DNA of 64,000 nt from Diphasiastrum complanatum (lineage: Eukaryota > Streptophyta > Lycopodiopsida > Lycopodiales > Lycopodiaceae): positions 16,846,394 through 16,910,393 of the forward strand of contig CM055094.1 of the NCBI GenBank assembly GCA_029204225.1, given 5' to 3'. Below, in pieces: positions 1 through 12,364 of this stretch. Each line of letters begins with the position of its first letter. The stretch's first letter is position 1. The notes beneath the pieces were generated by a model. It was not told the origin of the DNA, searched no databases, and saw only the letters and a list, made by a program, of their open reading frames with translations. The position numbers were made by a program, and so were the translations under genes.

Positions 1-658
1 ATCCATATCAGGAATTATTCTGAATCCCACATACTGAACATGGATGTAACATTCTTTCTCCCTTACCCTCAGAACGAGTAACTAGGGAAGACCCAATTTG
101 TATGCTTATAACTCTTCCCCATGAATCATTATCCTCAATCTGATTAACCAACATAATCAAACACTCAGAAATAGAACGATTTCTCAATTGTTTATCTCTG
201 ATTCAGAGTACTCTTTCGAGGTCCAAACTTACATTGAGCGCTAAGTCCTCCAAATGGGTGAAATCTTCAATATATCGAACTTTCATCATCATATAAACTA
301 AGTTTACAAGAAAAACAGGATAAGCAGTCGACCAATCATGAAGATCAAGTTCAAAACCTAACAAATCAATCTTTAAACTTTCACATTTACCCTGAAATCA
401 ATCCTTGGTCTCACTTCTATATCAAATAAGTACTTAGAGGATAGAATAATTCTCAAATTATCTATCTCTGCACTGAAGTACTATATCAACCTTTAGAAGC
501 ACACTAAGAGATAAATGTTTCTATTGGGTCTGATTCTCTCCAATCGAGTAACATCACCTTTATGTAACCTCAGTTTACATGAATCATTGGGTGAAATGTC
601 ACTTTTCATTGGAAATCAATGTTCAAAAGTTAAAGATCCAAACAATTATAGTCCAAGA
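1..658. other. Unassigned AT-rich sequence
   Basis: Lies left of the first LTR. The open frames here are short and resemble no protein I know. Short motifs recur weakly (for example around 72-133 and 542-593), which hints at decayed repeat DNA, but the similarity is too low to name a family. Confidence 0.4.
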
Positions 659-1757
659 TGTTGGATTTATCTCCTCTACTCTCCTAAATCCCATTTAAAT
701 CTGCCTCCATTCATGCTGCATTTTTACTCACGTTGTCGCACAGTCTGCATATTTACATGTAAAATAAGACAGACGAATAAAACGCGACTGTCTGCATAAA
801 TAGAAGTAAATTCTCACAGGCGAAGAAAAGGAAAAATCTTCACCACTTTCATCTCAACAGAAGCTGGCGTCACGACCCTTTTCATGCTCACCCCATGCAA
901 CTGTGCTATCAGACTTGACAACGACAACAACCACCCACAATCTCCTACAGACAGCACATCCACTCTGTACTTTCTTCATCTGCACACTTGTAACATTGTG
1001 TATATATACTGAATACCATTTGCAATTCAGATTGATAGATAGAGAGAAATCAAGAACAAGTGTGTGTAAATATAGCATCAGAAGCTTATCAAAGATAGAC
1101 GAAGTAGATGCCTTGTGCATTGATTCTTTATTGTCAATAATAGGTTCATTCCCTTTTATAGATTGAATTAGCTTTGTAGAGCACGCGGTTTCGTCCACTA
1201 TTGTCTTGTGCTCTACTGCATTATTGACATGTGTATTTTGCTATACTTAATCTAATAATAGCTCTTTTTTCTGCGTTCAGATTCGTGTTGATATTGCTAT
1301 GTTTATTTTCATTCTGTCTAATTTTTCTTGTTGCTCGATCTGATAATATGTTCTTAGCGAGTTATCATTAGTTTAGCTGTTGATGACTGATATTTAGTCT
1401 TGCCTTTTGCGAATCATTCGCGATTGATTATCAGTCGAGCTAAGTCTAGCTCTTTCGCGAATCATTCATGACAAATAATTTGTCTAGTTGTTCGCAACAA
1501 ATTATTCTTCTAGTGTTTTATTAATGTTTGGCTACGTAATCAGAACGACCATGATTTCTATGAGTAATGTTCTGTTCGTTTCTGATAGGTGTAGTCATGC
1601 TTAGGGAAGAAGTAATATAGCTCATTCTGTTGTGCACGAACACATTCCGTTCGAGTTTGTTTCTCATTCGAGTTTCGAGTTCGTTTCTTTTTCGTGTTCA
1701 TTTTCTTTTCGAGCTATTTATTTTCTTCTCACACACTCACACACCCTCCTTCCAACA
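659..1757 (+). repeat. 5' LTR of copia family A
   Basis: Begins TGTTGGATTTATCTCC and ends CTTCCAACA directly before the primer site: canonical TG...CA ends, about 1.1 kb. The same LTR is present in reverse at 17825-26120 (interrupted), which fixes both ends independently. A TATATATA stretch near 1000 may be its TATA box. A short AGAGAGA seed near 1040 corresponds to the long microsatellite in the reverse copy. Confidence 0.9.
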
Positions 1758-1769
1758 TGGTATCAGAGC
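1758..1769 (+). other. Primer-binding site (initiator-Met tRNA), copia A
   Basis: TGGTATCAGAGC abuts the LTR end with no spacer. It is complementary to the 3' end of plant initiator methionine tRNA, the usual copia primer. Confidence 0.9.
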
Positions 1770-4700
1770 AATTTTTGTAGCATGATAAGCTTCCACAGCA
1801 CAAGATTCTACTAGCCGATAGAGTAATTGTCTTCTTGTTCTGTAATTCTATACCAGATTTTCATACTTAAGTCACTGATAGTTTTTTTCCTATCACTTAG
1901 ACTAATTCTTCCACATGGATTCCCAAGGGAAAGCCAGTCCCATCATGGACAAGCTTGATGGAGCCAATTATCATCTGTGAAAATTTAAGAGGAAAACTGT
2001 ACTAATGGCTAAAGAATTATATGATGTTGTTACAGTGCAAAAGGAAAACCCAAAGCAGACGATGCAGCAATCGCCAGATGGAAGCTGAAAGATGGAAATG
2101 CTTTCACGCTGATCATCCTGAACATTACGGATACCCAGATCGGCCATATATCCGAGGCCCAGACATCGAAAGAAGTCTGGGACATCTTGAGCACACTATA
2201 CGAAATGCGAGATATAGCTTCCAAGCTACATCTCAGAAAGAAATTTTACTCCCTCAAGATGGCGAATGGTGATTCCCTACAGAATCACATCAACCAATTC
2301 AAGAATTTGCTAAGGCAAATGGCCACTGTCAGATCTGTCATAGACGATCAAGATGCAGTAATGCAACTGCTTACAAGCTTGCCAAGCTCATACGACAGTT
2401 GGGTGATGATCATCATGACTCATCCAGAACTGACTCTTTCGAGAGTCATTACTATCTTGTTGCAGGAAGACACGTGGAGGAATGAAGCCTCAAATTCCTC
2501 AGCTGATTCTCACGCTTTATACACCAACAAGAGCACGACTAAGCAGAAGAATAAGAAAGGCCCGAAGCAATCAAAGCCAGACCAAAAGCCAGCACAACAC
2601 AAAGAACAGTCGAATCCGCAGACGAAGAAGAAGTTGTTCTACAGATACTGCAAGCGAAATAACCACAAAATGCAAGACTACCGGATAACTGCAAGCAAAG
2701 AACAACAACAAGGGGCAATCAAATCAAGTGGCAAATGCAATTGCAGAAGCTCCATAGCCTATTCAAGAAGCGGATCATGATGCCTTCATGACCAACTATC
2801 AAGGAGCATCCGACGACAGTTCTTGGTTTCTGAATTTTGGAGCCACTCAGCACATGACCAGTCTTATTGGCTGTTTCGAGTTTTATACACCTTATAGTAC
2901 CCAGAAATATGTTCACCTTGGCAACAATAGCACACAAGCTATTAAAGGTGAAGGTACTGTAAGATTAAGCTTTGCAAATGATCAGTCTAAGCTACTTTCT
3001 AAAATCCTGTATGTACCAAACTTATCTATGAATGTGTTCTCTATAAGCAGAATCATAGATCTAGGACATAAAGTAGAATTCGAATGTGATCAGTGCAAAG
3101 CAGTTGATAGGACAGACAAGATCCTAGCACTCAGAAAGAGGCATGGATACTTGTATAAATTAAATCATTGTTTTTCTGCCTCTAGTCAGGCGCTCAGTAC
3201 TTCTATTCATGCAAATAAAAGTTTACTTTGGCATTAAAGACTTGGTCACTTGAATTATGCTGCTGTACAACAAATGTCTAGACAATCTATTGTTCTTGAT
3301 CTCGACTATCCTCGTGATAAAGTCGAGCTCCGTGTCTATCAAGACTGTCTAGTTGGTAAACAGACTAGGAAACCATTTAGATCAAGCCATCAGCATATTG
3401 CTAGAGGATTGCTAGACATTGTACATTCAGACATTTGTGGCCCGATGAAAAATCCTTCGCTGAAGGATGCAAAGTATTTTATAACTTTTATTGATGAATT
3501 TTCCAGAAGGACTATGGTGTACTTCATAAAGAAGAAATCAGAAGCCTTCAACTACTTCAAAATCTTCAAGGAGCGTGCATAAAAGGAGACTGGACGGATG
3601 ATCAAGGCTCTAAGGTCAAACAATGGTGGAGAATATATCTTCTATCGAGTTCAAAGAGTACTGCCAAAGCAAGGCATTGAGTAGCAATTTATCACTCCTT
3701 ATAGTCCTCAGTCTAATGGCTTAGCCGAGAGGAAGAACCGTACCCTGGTTGAATAAGCCAAATGTGTGCTAGTGCATGCATCGTTGCCCAAGAAATTCTA
3801 GGCCGAAGCTGTCTCCACTGTAGCTTATGTCCAGAACAGATGTTCAACCAAGGCCCTCTCACGCAAGACACCCCACGAGGTGTGGACAGGCACCCCAAGA
3901 GTGTTTGGATGCGCTGCCTATGCACAGATTCCAAAAAACACGAGAAAAAAATTGGACTTCCAAGGTCTCAAGACCATCGTGATCAGACATACTTCATCTG
4001 ATAATACATACAAGCTGTATGATCCTAATACCCAGCAAATCTTGTATAGTCGGGATACAGTCTTTATTGAGGGTCAGTTCGTTGACATCAAGGACAAGGA
4101 TATTGCTCCAGGAGAACCTTCATCACCTGCCATTGACACGACTATCCGAGCTTCTTGCTCAGGCGTGTCTATTGTTGACCCACTTCATGACAACGAATCA
4201 GATGAAGACGTTGCTGCTACCCAGCAACAAGTCCCAAGAGTGGTTCATCAGTCGAATCCTCCCAGAAGATCAAGCCGAGTGCGCACACAGCCTACAAGGT
4301 ATACTCATGAGTCTACATGTCTCTTGATATAGGAACTGACGACAGTCGAAGAGGCACCCAGCCAACCAGACTATGATCTCTGGACAGAAGCTATGGACAG
4401 AGAGTATTCCTCTTTGATCAAGAACCAGACGTGGTCACAAGTCGAAGTCCTATTGGCTGCAATATCATTGATTGCAAATGGATCTTCAAGATCAAATATA
4501 ATGCCAATGGAGCAATTAATCGAAGGAAGGCAAGACTGGTAGCACCATGATTCACTCAGATCCCCAACGTCGACTACAACGAGACTTTCAGTCCAGTAGT
4601 CAAACATTCGTCAGTTCGAATGCTCCTGTCTTATGCTGCAGCTGCCGACCTCGAAGTACATCAACTTGATGTGCAAACAACCTATCTGAATGGAGTTATA

Positions 4701-5212
4701 CAAGAAGATATCTACATGATCAAGCCCGAAGGATACGTTCTGGAAGGTATGAAGAATCATGTCTGTAAACTCCACAAAGCACTTTGCGTCTTGAAATAGT
4801 CTGTCAGAGCTTGGTTTCAGAGGATCAACACATTCCTCATCGAACAAAAATTCAAACCAAGCATTATTGATTGCAACGTCTATTCCAAGTTAGTGCAGCA
4901 ATCCTTCATTATCATCAGCTTATATGTGGATGATATGTTGCTCTTCAACAACAATATCGATTTGGTCAAGGATTCTAAGCAGATGATGTTTTCAGAGTTC
5001 GACATGACTAATCAAGGCGTAGCTCACTTCTGTCTGGGCATTCAAATCCACAGAGACAGAGCAAGACGACTAATTTACATCACTCAACAAAGGTATCTTC
5101 ACAATGTTCTTAACAGATACTATCTAATGAATTGTAAATTAGCTCACTCACCAATGGATCTAGGCTTGCACCATCGCGACCTCATTCACCTATAGCCCGA
5201 TACCATTATAAT

Positions 5213-7270
5213 CCGCATCTTAACTGCAATCACCCTTCAAGCCACAAATTGCATTCCAATCGCCTTTGACCGTAAACAACCGCACCCCACCTGATATCAC
5301 TTGGTGCGGTTGTTTCCGAAGAAGGTATTCTTTCCATGGATGATGTAGAAATGACGGATGAGCATGTACTCCTCTATCTAGATGCCCAACCTCATCCGCC
5401 AAAATCCATTCCTAAGGAGATCAAGACAGCAAGACTATTGGCTCATGTCCAACTGACATCTGAAGTACCCAACACGCAAGCATACAGGCCCAAGCCCAAA
5501 CTCTATACATGGGACATGTATCCAGACGAAGTCTGGAATACAATCGATGAAGACATAAATGAGGCAACCACACCGCCCACTCAAAAACCTCAAAAACCTT
5601 GGTTACAAAAAAAACCAAAATTATTGCTACAAAATTAACCGAGCGTCAAAAACAAATGCGTGAGAAGCTTAAATAGCAATAAAGCCCTTTTCTAAGGAGA
5701 CAAAACCCAAACAATCAGATGAAGCTTCCACCTCAGGTAGTGACTCAACAAAGATGATTCCCAAAATCCCTGACAACTTTGTGGAACCACCTTTTGATCT
5801 TCCACGGAAGTTCAGAGATTTCACACTGGATGACATGTTGTTATCCAGCTACCACAGCCACACCGAGAACCTACACCAAGTTCCAACTCCTTTGAAGGAC
5901 CTGCTAAGACAATTCGCTAAACCTTAAAGATCTCGATGAGGAGATAGATCGAATAGTTCATGCTGGTGCACATCTGTCATCAGCCCAACTTTCTGATCTG
6001 GAAGCTTTACTTCGCAAATATAGGGATGTATTTGCATGGAACTATACAAAAATGAAAGGAATCCCACCTGAAATAGTGGTCCACAAGATTCCTTTAGAAG
6101 ACAATGCTAAGCTTATTAGGGCTAAACCTTATAGATCTAACCCTATCTATCGTGAGAGGATCGATGAGGATATTAAGAAATTGTTGGATGTTGGCTTCAT
6201 TTATGAGGTTCAACATACTGATTAGGTATCACCCATTGTGGTTGTACCCAAAGAAAAATGACAAGCTTCGTATCTGTGTCGATCTTAAAAACCTTAATGC
6301 AGTTACGAAGAAATACCATTTTCCCTTGTCTTTAACGACCCAAATCTTAGAGGAAATGGCAGGAGCTGAAGCTTTCAGCTTCTTGGATGAATTCAACAGT
6401 TATTTTCTTGTTCAAATAGCCTCTGAAGATAAACATAGAACGGCCTTTGCCACAAAGAATGGGGTTTATGCTTATAACGTTATGCCTTTTGGCTTATGCA
6501 AAGCCCCTTCAACATTCCAGAGGGTCATGCAACTGGCCTTCCAAGATCTATTACATCGGATTGTGGAGATTTATCTCGATGATCTGGGTGTACATTCCTC
6601 AGCAGCTACACACCTTGACGCACTGGAGAAAATCTTCATTCGCTGCCGTAGATTTGGAGTTTCACTAAACCCTGATAAATGCCAAATATGGGTCACCCAT
6701 GGGGTCATACTCGGGCATATAATTTAAAAGGACGATATTTCTATTGATTTGTCAAAAATCAAGGTTATAGTCAAAATGCCCTTACCTGCAATAGTGAAGG
6801 AAGTATATGTCTTCCTTTTGCTATCATTAAAACATGTGATGTGTGTCAATGAGCCAAGAAAAATACCAAAGTAGAGTTCACACCACTGACTCCCATTATA
6901 GAAGGCGAAGACTTCCATAAGTGGGGAATTGACTTTGTTGGACCAATCAGTCCAGCAACAAAACATACCAAAGCTCGTTACATCCTCACAGCCACAAATT
7001 ATGCCACTAAGTGGGTTGAGGCTCGAGCAACGAAAGACGCCAACGCAAAAACTGTCACGCATTTTCTTTACGAAAATATTATTACACGTTTTGGCTGTCC
7101 TATAGAGCTAGTTACTGATTGCGGCACGTATTTTTTAAATGCTGTCGTTGATAATTTACTACGTCATTACCTTGTCGTTCACAGAAAGAGTACACCGTAC
7201 TATCCTAGATGTAATGGCCAAGCCGAATCAACAACTAACAAAATGGTACTTGGCAACAATCAGTGAACCT
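5213..7270 (+). mobile_element. Ty3/gypsy fragment, non-chromovirus (OTA/Tat-Athila-like)
   Basis: Successive open stretches encode the pre-RT segment (DVFAW and GIPPE motifs near 6.03 kb), reverse transcriptase (RICVDLKNLN, MPFGLCKAPSTFQR and YLDDL boxes, 6.1-6.73 kb) and the integrase core (WGIDFVGPI near 6.93 kb, GQAEST near 7.22 kb). The GIPPE/LLDVGFIY wording resembles Tat/Athila-type plant elements rather than chromoviruses. No LTR, gag or chromodomain was found. It is a broken fossil with several interruptions, and the RNase H region is not recognisable. It directly follows the truncated copia A. Confidence 0.8.
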
Positions 7271-7647
7271 TAATTTAATTTTTACCACTACTTCCCATAT
7301 TCATGAATATCTCACAGCCCAACATCCCCAAAACTCCTCTAGTTTCAGATTATTCAAAATAATCACATAGAAATTTCCTCTATTTCAATTGGATCATTTC
7401 TACCTTTGCACACATACTGGATTTTTTTTCAAAAATCTATGCAACTAGCTGATTCATCGAAAGTGTTATTCTGATTGTAAATTGATGCTTCTCTCCCACA
7501 ATGAGCCGCCCTCATAGAAAATTTTAGACTAATTACGATTAGCATTTCCTACAAATAACTTGCTTAGTCATCAAAGTTAGCTTAGTAATCAGCTAAAGGG
7601 CCTATGGTCAAAATTTGCCACGCAAAAAAAGAAACCTGAAAAGCCTT
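7271..7647. other. Unassigned intergenic sequence
   Basis: AT-rich, no coding signature. The last 40 bases (A-rich, around 7609-7647) form the flank of the GC-rich island that follows. Confidence 0.4.
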
Positions 7648-7725
7648 TTCGCGTCCACGTCCGCGTCCGGCGTCCAGACCCGGATGCGTCCGGGTCCTGG
7701 ACGTGGACCCAGGCGCACCCCTTTT

Positions 7726-7761
<36 letters not shown>

Positions 7762-7848
7762 AAGCGGACCCAAGGCGCGGACGCACATCCAGACACGCGT
7801 CCGCGCTCGCGTCCAGACGTGGATGCCTGAGGGGTGCGTCCAAAGGAG
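7648..7848. repeat. GC-rich hairpin island 1 with internal (TA)n
   Basis: A GC-rich block in AT-rich surroundings, built from variants of GCGTCC/GGACGC. Two strong hairpins are visible: 7671-7703 (CGTCCAG.ACCCGGA, loop TGCG, near-perfect stem) and 7775-7784 with 7797-7806 (GCGCGGACGC / GCGTCCGCGC, perfect 10 bp). A (TA)n run at 7730-7758 separates the halves. On the complementary strand the island is followed by a T-run and then AAATTTTGA, a layout shared with island 2 near 30.5 kb. Confidence 0.65.
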
Positions 7849-7849
7849 A

Positions 7850-10530
7850 TCTCTAATAGCACATCATATGTAGAGAAACCAGAATCATCGAAGATGGCCA
7901 AAGAGAGAGCTAATAAAAACTCAACTACTTATCTGTGTACAGATTTTTGTGCTACATCCACAACTGATGTTCAAGAAGTCGTTCTTGACTCAGGTGCTAC
8001 GTCACATTTTGTGGCAACAAGACAGATCATAGCTGACTTTTGACAAACTGATTCCTCCAAATATATCATTCTTGGAGATGGATCAATGGAACTGGAGTGT
8101 TGTGGCTCAACACCAATGGCAAAGATAGAAGACTGCACGACGTCTTGTACGTGCCTACATTACAGAAAGATCTATTGTCTGTCGCAAGGATAGCGGATGC
8201 AAGTATGCATGGAACATTCATCAACAAAGAATGCAACGTAGTTGATGACAACACCAGTACTCTTATCACTCAAGGAAGACGTAAAGGCAGCCTGTATCAC
8301 CTGAAGGTATGCCTACCGACAGAGCAGTCTCATCAAGTCCATGAGTCGATGGACGTTATATGGCATAGGAGACAATGTCACATGAACCCGATGGCGCTAT
8401 ACAAGGCCAGCCAACATGTGCATTCATAGGAGTAAGCATCAAAGATGCAAATATGACATCCTGTGATGCATGCAACAAAGGCAATATGTCACGTACACCC
8501 TTCACCAGGGATTCCTTCAGAGCGACAGAGTTGTTGGAGTTAATACATTTCGACATCTGCGAACCTTTTGATGTGCTCTATATAGGAGGATCGAGATATT
8601 ATATTACCTTAATTGATGACTTCAATAAGTTTGTTGTTGTTTACTTCATCCACAACGAGTCTGAAGCTCTCGATAAGTTTATAGAGTATGTAAATTGGGC
8701 TGAAAAGTGAACAAAGGAAAAAGTCAAGCAGATCAGAATTGACAGAGGTGGAGAATATATCTCCAACCATTTTGCTGACTTTTGCAATAGCCGAGGCATT
8801 CTTCATAGGAAGATTGCAGCATACATACCACAACACAATGGTGTGACTGAGAGGAAGAACAAAACTCCCATGGAAGCTGCAATGTGCATGATGGCCTACT
8901 CAAAAGCATCAAGATCACTATGGGCTGAAGCAGTAGCTATAGCCGCCTACCTGCAGAATAGGATCGGGAAATCATACGTTCCTCACACTACTCTACATGA
9001 AGTGTGGTGGGGTAACAAGCCGAATCTAGCTCGTATTCGAATCTTCGGATGTGTAGCATATGCACACATTCTTGACAAGATCCGCAAGAAGCTAGATGAA
9101 AAAGTCGAACATGGATACCTTGTAGGATATGACATACATTCATCATACTACATGATCTATCTGCTGGAAACTAATCGAGTAAAGACTGTCAGAGATGTCA
9201 GATTCGAGAAGCAAGGACAATGGCCGACGAATATCCAGTTGGCTATGAAATTTTTGGCAAGCAGTACTATAACCTGTCGACATCGACAGAGGGAGTAGAC
9301 CCTGAGCATCCAGACGAAGATGTTTAAATTTCAGATGAGCTGAACGATAGTTCAGATGATGAACAGTCCGACATGTAGGCTGTATCTAGGACACCTGCTA
9401 CACACAGTAGTTCTACACTCAACATAGACAAAGTAGTCAATAATTGCAAGACACTCGACAAAGGCAAAGCCATTGAAGTGTCTACACAATCTCCAAGGAG
9501 ATCCATAAGAGAAAGAAGAGCACCAGTCAGATTTGTGCCTAACAGCTCAGCTTCTACGACAGAAGAGTTTTGTGGATTCGGTGGTGAACCACAGGCTTTT
9601 GAAGAAGCTATCGACAGTCTGAACAAGGACAAATGGATAAAAGCAATGGAGGAAGAAATGCACTCCATGCAAACAAACAAGGTCTGGACTCTTGAACCAA
9701 TATCAGCTGATAGAAAGACTATCAAATGCAAGTGGATCTATAAATACAAGTATGGTCCAGATGGCAATGTATTGAGATACAAATCCAGACTAGTTGCAAA
9801 GGGTTTCTCTCAGAACTATGACGTTGACTATACTGAAACATATTCTCCTGATGTGAAGCACACAATTATACGCATATTGTTTGCATATGCAGTAGCCTAT
9901 GATCTGAAGATCCACATTGTGGATGAGAAAACAACATTCCTTCATGGAGAGCTGAAAGAAGAGGTCTATATGGACCAGCCGCTAAGTTTTACCTACAGGT
10001 CATTGCAAAATGCACAAAAGCATCTACGGACTAAAATAGTCTGCCAGGCAGTGGTACAAGAAGAAGGATCAAGCACATCCTTAGGCTTCCAGTCTTTAAA
10101 GGCTAATTATAATGTCTATGTGAAAGTCATAAATGGGGAGATCATCATTATCGGTGTCTATGTAGGCGACACCCTGATTCTGTCAAGGAGCAACAACCTG
10201 ATTGCACAGGTGAAGGCATATATTTTGAGACACTTTGAAATATCGGACCTAGGAGAAGCAAAATACTACCTGGGCTTGCAGATCGACAGAGATCTTGAAG
10301 GTGGAAGATTGTATCTACACCAGTCAAGATACATTCAAAGGATTATTAATGATTTCGACATGGCAGATTGCAAGGGAGTTAACAATCCAATGGTTCCAGA
10401 CACAATACTGGCAATTGAAGACTGTTGCAAAGATGATACAGAGCAGGAAGAAATGCTGCATAAGTTTTATAGGAGGCTTATTGGTTTCTTGATGTACTTG
10501 GCACACAACACATGTCGAAAATAGGATGGA
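7850..10530 (+). mobile_element. Ty1/copia element, family D (protease to RT)
   Basis: Copia pol in order: protease (LDSGATSHF near 7990), GAG-pre-integrase (around 8.3-8.5 kb), integrase (HFDICEPF near 8.55 kb through WWGNKP near 9.0 kb), and a long RT stretch from about 9480 (KWIYKYKYGPDG, RLVAKGFSQ, FLHGELKEEVYM, GLQIDRD) ending near 10524. Gag, RNase H and both LTRs are missing or unrecognised. It is broken, with several interruptions. The RT wording differs from families A-C, so it is a separate lineage. Confidence 0.85.
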
Positions 10531-10552
10531 TAATGGAATGCAGAAACTTCCT

Positions 10553-11010
10553 ACTTCCTAATGCATGACTACGCCTATAAAAAACTGAACAAAGTGGTAG
10601 TGATGGAAATCTCGTTCAGTCTCTGACAACTAACTTTTGCTAGATACTAAGTGATTTCATAGTCAAACATAAAGTATTGAATTCTCAGATAATTTCTATC
10701 AGTTACAAAAGCAATACAGAGATGCATGCATTCTGACATATATTGAACGCAATAAGAAATAGTATTGATTTAGAAAAACAAAATTAGATGCTAATGAGTG
10801 CAAAACAATAGCGGATAGAAACCGCGCACTGTAAGTTGTCTCTGAGTAACTGAGAATAAGTCTGATAATAAGCAGCTATGCTGATAAGCAGTAGAGAAAT
10901 AGCAACTCTAAAATAAATCTCTAAAAGACTGAGCTAGAATGCTCAAGAGAGTTCAAGCTTGAAAGCTTGATAGAGAGCTAACTACAATACTTTCTGATTG
11001 TGAACGATCT
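10553..11010 (-). repeat. Copia LTR relic (R-U5 portion), reverse orientation
   Basis: The reverse complement matches the LTR-like sequence at 38290-38600 over most of its length, including GAGCATTCTAGCTCAG, CTGCTTATCAGCAT and the segment around a CGCGGTTT motif. Its left end (TGCATGACTACGCCTAT) matches the 3' region of the family-A LTR. This is an LTR relic of an A-related family with no adjoining internal sequence. Confidence 0.6.
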
Positions 11011-11660
11011 GCTTGATAAGAGCGCAGGAAGTGTCGTGTACTAGCACTCAACTCCTTCTTACACACCATCTTGACTTTACCATGGTCTTCTTTGGTGCCA
11101 TCATGAAAAAAATATTCAATCGTTGCATACAAGTTACTTCTAGGGCCAAGGAGCCCCTTTTACAATTTAATTCTCAATGGGATTTGATTATCATTAATAT
11201 TTCAACTGGTAATTGCACCCTTCATTTTTCCCTCTTGGTCTTGGTGTTTTTCATTTTTTCCATGGTTTTATTGAAGTTGAAAGTCCTATTGTTGTTTGAG
11301 CTTGAAAGTTAGTGACCGGACAATATATGTACTGGTATTGACGTCGTAGCTATGAGTAGTATACATAAAAACGTGTACATAAAAGCATGAAAAGAGTGAA
11401 CAAGCATGGAATAGGACATAACCGCAAGGTCCGGCGGGTATTATAATTATCACATTCAACTCTAATCAAATCAAGAAAGAATACACTTTATGAAATAGAG
11501 TGTGCTTTATGGTCAATAAAAACAAATTTGATATGGATTCATTATTATAGTTGTAATATATATTTTATGAGCTCAGAAGTTAGAAAATCCAATACCCGTT
11601 TTCGTATTGCAATGAATAAATAAATGAAAAATGAATGCAGTTGAATATAAACATTAATAA
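11011..11660. other. Unassigned sequence downstream of CACTA remnant
   Basis: A 99-codon open frame at 11013-11312 has no recognisable features and low-complexity composition. The part nearest 11660 would be the 3' flank of the CACTA-like coding end, but no CACTA terminal repeat was found. Confidence 0.35.
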
Positions 11661-11727
11661 TCATAAATCATCTTCGTCATTCTCGTCATCACATAAGTCT
11701 CGACACTCATTTGAATCTAGGTCTAAG

Positions 11728-12364
11728 TGTGAAAAAATCAGGACATGCTTAATGGATCTCTAAGATCTTCACTAAATCTGGATTCACATCTAGATTTAGC
11801 TACAAGATAGAAATCATCAATTTTAGCATGCTAGAATTGCATAAATCACCAAGATCTGATCATAAGCATAAAAAGTACAAGAACTGTCCTTGTCCATACA
11901 ACAGCAGCAGCCTACTGTCCTTCACACGTGTGGAAGCAAGATCAACAAGAAAATCAACATTCTACACATATAAAACCAAGATATCATGAGAAATACACAC
12001 GAGATGGACATAGAATCAAAAGAGATGAATTCTCCACATAAAATGAGAATACATAGATATGTTCTCCACACTATTACTACTAATTATAGCTGCTCAAATT
12101 TCATTTGGCCAATTGCCCTCCCTAAATGGTAATTTCTTGGTATCTCATCAAATGACCTAAAAATTCTAGTCTAGATGCAATGTATCAAATTTAGCCAATT
12201 AGAATGGGTCCAAACTCGACCTCACCCATTTATCTACTTAGCGAAAATAGTATAAACATTATTTAGGCCTTTATTGACAAATATGAACCTATCTCTAAGT
12301 TGAGATTTCAACTTGGCCTCAAAATTGCCAAATATACAATCAAACTAGTTGACAATATTTCACA
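11728..12364 (-). repeat. 3' LTR of copia C
   Basis: On the minus strand it begins TGTGAAATATTGTCAAC after a purine tract and ends in CA next to the CTAAG target duplication. Shares about 555 bp with 14517-15071. Confidence 0.8.

Larger units (their letters stand above)
659..5212 (+). mobile_element. Ty1/copia element, family A (5' LTR, gag, protease, integrase, partial RT)
   Basis: A copia retrotransposon fossil in the order 5' LTR (659-1757), tRNA-iMet primer site (1758-1769), gag from about 1915 (begins MDSQGKA), a zinc-knuckle-like stretch near 2635, protease-like and GAG-pre-integrase regions (2.8-3.4 kb), integrase (3.4-4.3 kb) and reverse transcriptase with a YVDDM active-site box near 4925. 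The PR-INT-RT order is diagnostic of Ty1/copia. It is broken, with more than ten interruptions, and ends abruptly at the gypsy-like sequence beginning near 5213; no RNase H or 3' LTR follows. The gag opening and leader match the elements starting at 50.8 kb and 63.7 kb, so all three belong to one family. Confidence 0.9.

Noticed and set aside
7582-7843. Overlapping 60-84 codon frames on both strands
   Set aside because: GC-rich hairpin and TA repeat keep frames open; translations are low-complexity Arg/Pro/Tyr-Ile.
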